NCBI GenBank assembly: GCA_900541145.1
Contig: UQIH01000012.1
Location: 1-64,000 of the forward strand
Source: an uncultured Collinsella sp.
Lineage (GTDB): Bacteria; Actinomycetota; Coriobacteriia; Coriobacteriales; Coriobacteriaceae
Length of the DNA stretch: 64,000 nt
Direction: 5' to 3'
Within the stretch, counting starts at the first letter, position 1. Each line of letters opens with the position of its first letter. The position numbers were made by a program, and so were the translations under genes. Below the pieces are notes generated by a model. It saw only the letters and a program-made list of their open reading frames with translations. It ran no database searches and had not been told where the DNA came from. This document shows positions 39,459 through 46,662 of the stretch, in pieces.

Positions 39459-39974
39459 AGGGAACGAATCTTGCGGATGTACTCCTCGACGTCAGGCAGG
39501 TAAGCCCCACGAAGTCACCGGGGAGGCCCAAGCGGCCCGGCACCACTTCCAGATTCTGACCAGGGCGAGTCGTTCGCCGGTGGCTGAAGGCTCGCTCCCA
39601 CCCAAAAGGGGAGATTCGCGTTGTTCCCCAATCGCTCTCGCATCTTTCATTTTGCTCGAGGTGGGCTATGAAAACTTTCCTGGTGAAAGGCGGCGATTGG
39701 TTTCCTTTCTTTCTAGAGGAGCGCGCCTGTAATCTGTTTTCATCCTAAATCAAGTTAAGATCGGACCTTCCAGAGGCAAGTCGACTCAAACTGCGAGGCT
39801 CCATGTTGGAATAAAGAGCGCTGTCGAAGTGCCAACAACACAAAGCTTGCCAGTCTCAAATAGAACCTTTTGGGAGTCCGATTGGGCCGCACACCGAATC
39901 CCCGCTGGTGGTTTTTTATAGCTGCGCGACAATAAACAAGGTTAGTGCCAGTCCAGCATGAAATTGAGGAACGT

Positions 39975-41333
39975 ATGCATTTTTTCTCAGTAAGTGATCG
40001 TCGTTACTGCTTCGATGAGGTCACTCGCAATTGCTTTCAGGTTGACCAAGCATCAGAAGATGCGCTTCGCATATTTGAAGCATCGGGAAGAACGGTCAAC
40101 TCGAAGTTGCTAACAAAGTCACTTGCTGCGAAAGGCTACGACCAAACGACCATAGCAGAACTTGAAGACGACATTGATGAGTATCAACGATTGTCTGAGC
40201 GGACTTTCTTAACAAAAGACACGCCTCGAAAACTTAGATCCATCGAACTCCACGTTTCACATGCATGCAACCTTGGTTGTAGTTACTGTTTTGCCGGTAA
40301 AGGAGATTATGGAACGTCTCCTCTGCTGATGACAGACGAGATAGCCTTCAAGGCGGTCGACTACCTCGTCGCAAGTTCATCGGAAAACGAAACGCTTGCG
40401 ATCGTCTTTTTTGGTGGGGAACCCATGATTAACGAGCCGCTGATATGAAAAACGGTCGACTATTCAAAAAGAATATACCCCAATAGAAACTTTACCTATT
40501 CTATTACGACCAACGGAACGCTTTTGAATGACACTGCTGTGAATTCTTTCAAGGAGCACGGGTTTTCTGTTCTGATTAGTCTCGATGGTACAGGATGCAA
40601 GCACGATGCATCGCGCCCGTACAAGACGGGAGGCGGCTCTTTCTCCGATATCGACAAAAACGTTCGTCGTTTTTCCGAGTCGTTCCCCTTCGGCGCAAGA
40701 GCGACCTTAACAAATATTAACTGTAACCTTGTTGAAGACTATCTTCAGTTTAAAGAGATGGGCTTCAGAAGGATTTACTTCTCGCCCGTGAGCTCATTCG
40801 ATGAGAATATCAAACTCGACGAACACTCATTAAACAAAATCAGGGCGGGCCTAATAGATTTGGCGGATCAATATCTCAAACAGATTGATCAAGGGGAAAA
40901 GCCCTTGTTTAGAACATTGAAAACTGCAGTTGATTTGATTATGAGCAACAGGATCGCCTTTGTCGGATGCGGGGCTGGCAGGCGTTTTATTTCCGTGACT
41001 CCCGAAGGGGACGTATACCCCTGTCACAGGTTTGTCGGGATGATGCGATTCAAAATGGGCAACATCGTCACCGGAATTGACGAAACTAGGTATATTGAAA
41101 ACTGGAGTCAGGGTGTCGAAAAAAGAATTGACTGTACGGACTGTTGGGCTCGGTCTTTCTGTGGTGGGGGCTGTAGCTGGGAGGCTGCAGACGAGCACGG
41201 CTACTTGCCCAAGAGTCTACACCCTGCATCATGTGAATATAGAAAAATGTGCTACGAGATGGCTTTTGACCTTATTTCCCGCCACTCATCTTCGCAGGAG
41301 AAAAATCAACGAGAAGCTACTGTATCGGAATAA
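39975..41333 (+). pseudogene. Radical SAM/SPASM peptide maturase interrupted by an in-frame UGA
   Basis: The frame spans 452 residues plus one internal stop. An N-terminal region of about 80 residues with a RiPP-recognition-like character is followed by the radical SAM motif CNLGCSYC (C-x3-C-x2-C) and GGEP. The SPASM region carries cysteines in GCGAGRR, YPCHR, CTDCWARSFCGGGC and CEYRKMC for auxiliary Fe-S clusters. This is the layout of thioether-forming maturases of SCIFF/ranthipeptide type, and its length is normal. Codon 158 (40446-40448) is TGA, and the reading continues in the same frame on both sides without any shift. GAGG precedes the ATG at 39975. Two matching precursor peptides follow. 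A nonsense mutation is the simplest reading. Confidence 0.85.
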
Positions 41334-41441
41334 GCGGTTCAGCGCATTGCTGTCACCATTGTGGAGGTGTTCGTTCTTCTGATTACCGTCTGCGAAGCTT
41401 ATTGCTACATTCGCCGAAACCATTCTAGAAATATGGTGAAC

Positions 41442-41470
41442 TAGACATCTTGGTTTGTTATACACAATAT
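41442..41470 (+). promoter_or_regulatory. Putative promoter of the precursor genes
   Basis: TAGACA (41442-41447) and CAATAT (41465-41470) are 17 bases apart, upstream of the first precursor. The 170-base gap after the maturase gives room for a separate promoter. Match quality is modest. Confidence 0.35.
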
Positions 41471-41502
41471 TGAGGTTTTTCTGCACTCAAAGGGAGGTAG
41501 TC

Positions 41503-41706
41503 GTGAAGCATATTCATCCGATTAATCCAGGAAGTGGCGACGAGGCAGGCGTGAAGCCGATGTCTTTTGACTGCCTCTTGGGCATTACTGACATCTGTAC
41601 TGTTTATGATAAAGCAGATGGCTGTGGTGCATACGATTACTGCGACTATGACATGGATGGCGGCAGCATCTGCGTTGTAGATCACTGTGGCATTGATCAA
41701 ACGTAG
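41503..41706 (+). CDS. Cys-rich RiPP precursor peptide A
   Basis: The 67-residue peptide starts with GTG. The leader is (M)KHIHPINPG and about 23 residues long, and the core has six cysteines (24, 32, 41, 47, 57, 62). Each is followed by an aspartate: C-x5-D, C-x3-D twice, then C-x2-D three times. Such C-xn-D units are the substrates of radical SAM maturases that link Cys sulfur to an acceptor carbon, as in ranthipeptides such as freyrasin. GGGAGG lies five bases before the start. Leader and core align with peptide B. No hydrophobic secretion signal is present, so export would need a dedicated transporter. Confidence 0.8.
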   Translation: MKHIHPINPGSGDEAGVKPMSFDCLLGITDICTVYDKADGCGAYDYCDYDMDGGSICVVDHCGIDQT

Positions 41707-41736
41707 TCTCTAATTGGATTAAGGTGAGGAGCTGTT

Positions 41737-41916
41737 ATGAAGCATATCCATCCTGTTGGTTCAAATGAACATCCTCCCGTTGAGCCTTGTTGTCTTGGAG
41801 TTGATATATGCAATTTTTACGACATCGCCGAGTGCCCTGTTGCGGATTGGTGCTATGTCGATAAAGAATCAAGCTGTGTTTTGCCAGCAGATTGGTGCGA
41901 TCCAGTTGACGAGTAG
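41737..41916 (+). CDS. Cys-rich RiPP precursor peptide B
   Basis: The 59-residue peptide begins MKHIHPVG and has seven cysteines (18, 19, 25, 33, 39, 47, 54). Aspartates at 23, 29, 37 and 58 give four C-x3-D units; D42 gives C-x2-D and D52 gives C-x4-D. GAGGAG six bases before the ATG supports translation. It starts 30 bases after peptide A and shares its leader and the core pattern DIC-x-x-YD-x-A. It is too short to be found by most gene-calling cut-offs. Products of this kind are processed after the leader by a protease, which is not evident in this locus. Confidence 0.82.
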   Translation: MKHIHPVGSNEHPPVEPCCLGVDICNFYDIAECPVADWCYVDKESSCVLPADWCDPVDE

Positions 41917-41994
41917 TTTTGTGGCTAGGAACTATTTGGTCCAATTCAGAATAAGATGGGAACAAATACCAAAATCTCGTGTCTGGGAGGAGTT

Positions 41995-42102
41995 ATGCCA
42001 TTATTGCAAGGTCTCGTTGGATTAGCCTTTATACTTGCGTTATATCTGGCACCTTTTTTAATTCTATTCTTCATTATCCGACTCTTTCTTCGGAGAAAAT
42101 AG
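41995..42102 (+). CDS. 35-residue single-pass membrane peptide
   Basis: The frame begins with ATG eight bases after a strong GGGAGGAG and encodes a peptide that is almost entirely one hydrophobic helix (GLAFILALYLAPFLILFFII) ending in the basic tail RLFLRRK. It follows precursor B by 78 bases and precedes a terminator. It may be an immunity or accessory membrane peptide. No family is recognised. The strong ribosome-binding site is the main reason to call it real. Confidence 0.55.
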   Translation: MPLLQGLVGLAFILALYLAPFLILFFIIRLFLRRK

Positions 42103-42167
42103 GAGTGTCACGCAAACATTAGCGTAGCTTTCTTCCAATATGAGCCGAGCATTGGCAAGTGGAATAA

Positions 42168-42210
42168 GAAGCCCGACCGTTCGCCACATGAAAGTGATCG
42201 GACGGGCTTC
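42168..42210 (+). terminator. Terminator of the RiPP operon
   Basis: A 12-base stem (42168-42179 with 42199-42210, one mismatch) is followed by TCTATTT on the plus strand, 65 bases after the membrane peptide. Confidence 0.6.
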
Positions 42211-42305
42211 TCTATTTAACCCGGGCCGCCACCCATAGCGGCTTTCCAAGCGTATTCTCAGTGCAAAGCAATCGTCAGTTTAATCCTATGCGCTGATACC
42301 GCATT

Positions 42306-42431
42306 TCATTTGTTCGGCTCGAATTCTACGGCCTGGCAACCCTCGCACTCTCCGGCAAATGGATTGAACGCGAAGGCAGAGATGATGTGTGCGTGGACAT
42401 CGAGGCTGCTGTAGGCAACATACTGGGACAT
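42306..42431 (-). CDS. Possible 41-residue CxxC peptide
   Basis: The frame reads in the same direction as the ABC exporter and starts with ATG four bases after GCGGGGG. The product (MSQYVAYSSL... to ...ECEGCQAVEFEPNK) has a hydrophobic middle and a C-E-G-C motif near the end, with no family match. It could be a cargo peptide of the exporter. Support is limited to start context, length and position. Confidence 0.35.
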   Translation of the reverse strand: MSQYVAYSSLDVHAHIISAFAFNPFAGECEGCQAVEFEPNK

Positions 42432-42802
42432 GGACCCCCGCTGCGCGTGGTATGCGGCCCGGCATATTCATTGCCGTCCAACCCCGTGTAGTTGCAGCAA
42501 AGGGTGGAACCTCAATGCTCAGCTCATGTTGTCCGTGGGACACGAGAATCGTAAGTACACTTTGGTGCGATTCTCACGCTGATACTGAGCCACCTGGAAT
42601 AAGATACGTCGCGACAACACTTCGCTTCACCTCTGTCTCGACAAGATGACGTAGACTAAAGTTTCCTTTAGTAAGAGAACGAGAACTATATCTGAAAGCG
42701 TTGCGATGGCGTGAAGGCACCGAGTCCGAACCGCCTGAATGCTACGTGCATCTGCATCGCCTTTTTGTTATCTCTGCCAGTTGGGTAGCACTACACTTGT
42801 CA
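42432..42802. other. Spacer between small peptide and ABC exporter
   Basis: About 370 bases without a supported gene. An 8-bp inverted repeat (GAGAATCG with CGATTCTC, near 42543-42574) lies here. Near the exporter end a GCGATG/CATCGC stem precedes TTTTTG on the plus strand. Confidence 0.4.
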
Positions 42803-44455
42803 TCATTTACCCTGGTACATGCTGCCTAAATCCACTACCCCTTCTACCGCGCCGACCATCTCGTCATCGTGAGAGACAACGATGATCAGCTGGCTTTGCT
42901 TGTTGCGCTTAACATAGGCCGCAAGCTCGGCGCGGCTTACAGCGTCTAACCCAGTCGTGGGCTCGTCGAGTACCAAAACTGACGACTTGCGTGAAATCGC
43001 CGACCATAAGTACACTCGGCGCAGCTCACCGCCCGAAAGCGCGGAGCAACGTTTCCCGAGCAACTCCTTCACGCTGTTTTCCAGCGAAAGTAGGCCATCT
43101 ACACCCCGGTGATAGGAAGAAAAGGGCGTGTCGAAATACTCTAACAGCTCTTTCACCGTTTCGTCCGGCGCGAAGCACGACTGTGGGCAGCACGATATCT
43201 CTCTCGCACGTATGTAATCCAAGTCGCATTCTTCGATTGGCACGCCGTTGTATTTTACTTTGCCTTTCGATGAGTATAGCCCGAGCATCAAGTAAAGAAG
43301 TGACGTCTTGCCTCTTCCGTTTTCCCCAACTATGCAATATGTACCAGGACCGGAAAACTTGAAAGAAAACCCGCCGAGGACCTCTCGGACAGATCCGTCT
43401 GGAAGGGCAACCGAGAATTCCAAATCAGATACCGAAATGTCATTTATTTCATCGAGTTTAGCTAAATCGGTCCGATTCCACCCCGATCTCTCCTTTTCTC
43501 TCGTCGCGATAGCCGTCCTATCCCATGATGCTTTGGCATCTTGATAGGATTTGAACAATGACATCATACTTTTCAAAGTCTTAAAGAGAACCGCGAAGTA
43601 TGTACCGATGATAGTGTACTCGCCTATTGACATAGTTCCGTTAATGATTCGTACTCCGGAAACAACAAGTATCACCGCTTGAAACAACGCTGCGAAAAGA
43701 CCATCGAGCGATGTCAGAGAATATGATAGCTTTCCGGAGCGCAAAACTTTGGGAAAATAGCTCTTAAACCCAGCGTCGAGCGCTTGTTCGCTCTTGCCGT
43801 ACGAAGATGCCAGTTGAATGTTGAGAATCTGATTAAGCTGCGATGCAATTGCGGCGTAAAAGGCGCTGTCCGCCTCTTTCTTCTCATACGTGACCCTATA
43901 CAAAAGTTTCCTCAACCCAGTAATTACACAGAAATACACGATGAGGAGAATGATGGAAAACACCGCGAGAGTTGAATCAATTGACCATATGATAAGCAAT
44001 ACGATGGGAATAGCTACAATGGACAGCGGCGCACTGATGAAATTCGCCAAAACGAAGGATGAGACCACGCTGGAGTCGGAAATAATCCGTTGCGTTGTAT
44101 AGGCTGGATCGATGGTCCGACTCACCAAGTAATCGTCTCTTTCAAAACGCAAGACGGCCTCCCTGAGAAGATCAAAGGAAAGTCTCGTGCTTATGCGAAT
44201 GGAAAGTGTTCCTGCAAAATAAGTAAAGAGGGTGGAGAAAACTCCTATTGACGCAACCAGGAGTGCGAAGAGTGCGGCGTCTCTTTCGCTGCGGTTACCG
44301 AGAAGAAAATCTAAAAATTTTCCGTTCACGTATGGCATGGCATAGGAGAGAGCGGTTCCAATCACCGTGATAGCAATGAAGACGAAAGCCCCTTTTGCTC
44401 TGATGAACCTCGAGAGAACGCATCGAATCAAGGAAGGCCCCAATCTACCCGCCAC
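42803..44455 (-). CDS. ABC exporter (permease-ATPase fusion) of the RiPP island
   Basis: The 550-residue protein has about six membrane helices (about 20-300) followed by an ATPase domain. Walker A is GENGRGKTSLL, the signature is ALSGGELRRVYL, and Walker B leads to VLDEPTTGLD. It resembles peptide and multidrug half-exporters but has no N-terminal C39 leader peptidase. The start is a GTG with only a weak upstream AAGG, so the first residues are uncertain. It lies on the strand opposite the precursors and is the only transporter in the island, so it is the likely exporter of their products or an immunity pump. Codon use is AT-richer than the ABC exporter at 9233. Confidence 0.85.
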   Translation of the reverse strand: MAGRLGPSLIRCVLSRFIRAKGAFVFIAITVIGTALSYAMPYVNGKFLDFLLGNRSERDAALFALLVASIGVFSTLFTYFAGTLSIRISTRLSFDLLREAVLRFERDDYLVSRTIDPAYTTQRIISDSSVVSSFVLANFISAPLSIVAIPIVLLIIWSIDSTLAVFSIILLIVYFCVITGLRKLLYRVTYEKKEADSAFYAAIASQLNQILNIQLASSYGKSEQALDAGFKSYFPKVLRSGKLSYSLTSLDGLFAALFQAVILVVSGVRIINGTMSIGEYTIIGTYFAVLFKTLKSMMSLFKSYQDAKASWDRTAIATREKERSGWNRTDLAKLDEINDISVSDLEFSVALPDGSVREVLGGFSFKFSGPGTYCIVGENGRGKTSLLYLMLGLYSSKGKVKYNGVPIEECDLDYIRAREISCCPQSCFAPDETVKELLEYFDTPFSSYHRGVDGLLSLENSVKELLGKRCSALSGGELRRVYLWSAISRKSSVLVLDEPTTGLDAVSRAELAAYVKRNKQSQLIIVVSHDDEMVGAVEGVVDLGSMYQGK

Positions 44456-44601
44456 AAAACATCAATCACTGATACCTTACACCTCAACACAACAGGAGCG
44501 AAGATTTGCCAATGAGACTGCTTTAAGATTGCCTTGGGCCAATACGGTCTCAAGCTCTTCCTACAAGAGAGTCGGAATCGGACATCTCCTCCGACGAATC
44601 T

Positions 44602-44645
44602 GGCAATCGGGCGATTGAAATATCTTTTTCAACCGCCCGATTGCC
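44602..44645. other. Long hairpin upstream of the exporter gene
   Basis: A perfect 12-bp stem starts at 44602 and 44634, extended by an inner TTGAAA/TTTCAA pairing. It lies in the 315-base spacer 44456-44770, between the exporter start and the methyltransferase remnant, and could terminate the latter. No other feature was found in this spacer. Confidence 0.55.
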
Positions 44646-44770
44646 ACAATAGATTGGAGCGTCCGCCCGCAAACGACCTCGTTTTACACCCACCAAATCC
44701 TTTGCCTTTTGTCGCCTAGGCTAGAAAAATCGCTCGAAATAACGCAACCGGCCTGCTCGCTTGAAGAAAC

Positions 44771-45510
44771 CTAAGCCCGTAACGTAGATGTGCAAACTTC
44801 CGAAACGCCTTGCGCGGCATAGTGCGTATAAACTTCGTCAACCGCCTCAGAAATATCTGAGTATCGCGCCGGGTCAAAAGCATACGATGTCGCAGCTATA
44901 CCCTGCACCCATTCGGAACGCGGATTAATTGAATAGCCACACAGCATCATCATACATGCATCTAGACCTGATTTCCCAAGTATCCGACGTATTGATGAGA
45001 GCATCGCGGGTCGCCCCTGCACCATCGTCGTCACCCCTATTAGCAGTATTTACCGTTTTTCTCTAAATGCGTATCGCCACCCTTAAGAATACGAAGTGTT
45101 TTATCCAGACCCGATTGTCCTCCATCTCAAACGAAGGGATAAGGAATCTCATCCGGAATCGGCAGTAACGGAGGATTCACAACGACAAGCGAAAAACATG
45201 AGTCATCTCTCAGAGGGGAGTAAAGGCTCCCCTCAAGCACCCTAGTTTCGTCATCCAAAGAGTTGATGGCAGTGTTTTTCTTACAAAGGTCGACAACAAA
45301 AGGGTTGATTTCTACAGATGTTACATCCATGCCACAGTTGGTAAGTATCAGGCCCTGTATTCTGGGGCCAGAACACAAATCGAGAGCCTTCCGTGCGCTC
45401 TGCGGTGTAAGGCGCCAATCTCAGCAAATCTGTCCCACAATACTGCGCTGAAGAACAAGACGGAACCCCTGAGCCAAACTCCCCTATACCTTATTAAGGC
45501 TAAGACAGGC
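44771..45510 (-). pseudogene. Decayed class I SAM-dependent methyltransferase
   Basis: Pieces of one protein are spread over several frames. VLFFSAVLWDRFAEIGA runs into a frameshift. LTPQSARKALDLCSGPRIQG then carries SAM motif I, and VEINPF and VVVNPPLLPIPDEIPYPFV follow. An in-frame TGA stands where glycine is expected before DGGQSGLD. After NGKY a second frameshift leads to LLIGVTTMVQGR and an intact C-terminal part. The NPP motif suggests an N-methyltransferase of the HemK-like group. Since at least two frameshifts and one stop are present, it cannot be functional. The 5' limit is approximate, and a further shift upstream is likely. Confidence 0.8.
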
Positions 45511-45615
45511 AAGTTCACGCACCCGGCATATTCCAGAATAACATCCTATTGTTTTAGATGCTCTACAAGCATGAACAGCCGCGAATCGGAAAGATCTTCT
45601 AGTTTCGCCCCGACT

Positions 45616-46160
45616 GACCGCCAAGGGCCAAAATGGCCCCTCCATCCCCGGGCGACTGGCTCTGGCGCGCCGAGGAGTGTCCCCAAGTGCCGGCAGAAAA
45701 GGAACGTCCCTAACTGCCGGCTAGAGGGCACCGAAGAGAATGGCGTAGGTAGTGGATTCGCCGAGCTTGAGCTCGTCGCCGGGATTGAGTTGGGCGGAAC
45801 GGCCGGGCTCGACCTGAATGCAGACGCGCGTGGCCCCGTTTACCACCACGGTTCCGTTGGTGGACGACAAGTCCTCGACGTGCCAGATATTTTGAGCATC
45901 GCACCAGATATGGGCATGGCGGGCCGAGACATCGTCGCCGACGTCGGTAATATCGCCCTCACCAGTGGCCAGCGCGCCAATCTCAACACCCTGCTCACTC
46001 GGCTGAATCCAGCGCGGGGCGCTCACGACAAAACTGTTATGCACGCGCAGCAAGCCCAAGGGGTGCGCCGGGGCGGGTTCGCGTTCGCCCGCAGTCAGCG
46101 ACATGCCAAGCGAACGCGGCGTGGATGCGCCTCCGCCACAGGTCGCGTGTGCGTAGTCGA
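45616..46160. repeat. Right copy of the direct repeat flanking the island
   Basis: Same-orientation counterpart of 38879-39420. It covers the 3' flank, a REP-like unit (45677-45720), and the end of the intact FHA gene. Confidence 0.85.
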
Positions 46161-46659
46161 TGGCATAGTTCACCGAGGACCGCACATCCGCCGAACAACC
46201 GACGGCGACAAACAGCACCAGCACGGCCTCGGCGCGCTCGGCGGGCATGAGTTCCGCCGCCTGGGACAGGCGATCGAGCGCGTTGCGATAGAGATTCGTG
46301 TCCTGGTGGCACTCTTCGAGCGCGCGTACCATCGGTTCACCTGCAGGACCGCACACCATATTGATCACAGCCGTGGAGTCCATGGGATTGCGCTGGCGCA
46401 GGGCCAGTTGCAACATAATACGCGCAGCCGAGGTACCGTATTCGGCAAAGTAGCGCTGCTGAAGCGTGCCGACCGGCGCGCGAACGATAAAGCGGGAAAC
46501 CCAAGAGCGATCGGCGGCTCGGCTCTGCGGGCTGCGGCCGTCGGCGAGCGGACGGGACGAAAGCACCAAACCGCACAGCTCGATATGGCTCAGATGCGCT
46601 GCGCGCTTAAAGATGTCAAACATGGCCCCGCATGGGGTGAGCTCAACTTGAGATGCCAT
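45721..46659 (-). CDS. FHA-domain protein of the kinase operon
   Basis: The 312-residue protein has an N-terminal helical part of unknown type (about 1-165). A forkhead-associated domain follows (about 200-305), with the phosphothreonine-binding set GVEIGALATGE, SARHAHIWC and SSTNGTVVVNG. FHA domains read phosphothreonines made by Ser/Thr kinases, and the kinase gene begins three bases upstream on the same strand, so the pair is surely linked. The N-terminal part may be a sensory or scaffolding module. The gene is intact, unlike its truncated copy at 38985. Confidence 0.9.
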   Translation of the reverse strand: MASQVELTPCGAMFDIFKRAAHLSHIELCGLVLSSRPLADGRSPQSRAADRSWVSRFIVRAPVGTLQQRYFAEYGTSAARIMLQLALRQRNPMDSTAVINMVCGPAGEPMVRALEECHQDTNLYRNALDRLSQAAELMPAERAEAVLVLFVAVGCSADVRSSVNYAIDYAHATCGGGASTPRSLGMSLTAGEREPAPAHPLGLLRVHNSFVVSAPRWIQPSEQGVEIGALATGEGDITDVGDDVSARHAHIWCDAQNIWHVEDLSSTNGTVVVNGATRVCIQVEPGRSAQLNPGDELKLGESTTYAILFGAL

Positions 46660-46662
46660 GAC

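Larger units (their letters stand above)
39421..45615. other. AT-richer genomic island with RiPP locus
   Basis: Base composition drops visibly relative to both sides, and codon use changes. The segment is bounded by two direct copies of an FHA gene end. Contents are a radical SAM maturase, two Cys-rich precursors, a small membrane peptide, an ABC exporter, a possible further peptide, and a methyltransferase pseudogene. No integrase or transposase remains. The first 500 bases (39459-39974) contain no gene I can support and must hold the promoter of the maturase. I infer horizontal acquisition followed by partial decay. Confidence 0.7.

Noticed and set aside
39459..39750. A possible gene remnant (YLPDVEEYIRKIRSL in one minus frame) at the left island junction
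   Set aside because: The frame has a stop just upstream and ends within a short distance, and I could not link it to a family; too short to call.
40446..40490. Selenocysteine insertion at the UGA of the radical SAM gene
   Set aside because: No stable stem-loop of the bacterial SECIS type is visible just after the UGA, and the position does not correspond to a known Sec site in SPASM enzymes.
42700..42770. Plus-strand GGCACCGAGTCC string resembling the tail of a Cas9 tracrRNA, with a downstream T run
   Set aside because: The match is about 12 bases and the partner strand of the tracr hairpin is missing. No repeat array or cas gene is present in the window.
40446..45130. UGA read as glycine or tryptophan throughout this genome
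   Set aside because: UGA is a normal stop here: the overlapping gene pairs at 48504-48507, 56717-56720 and 58150-58153 depend on it. The methyltransferase also has frameshifts, so decay explains the stops.
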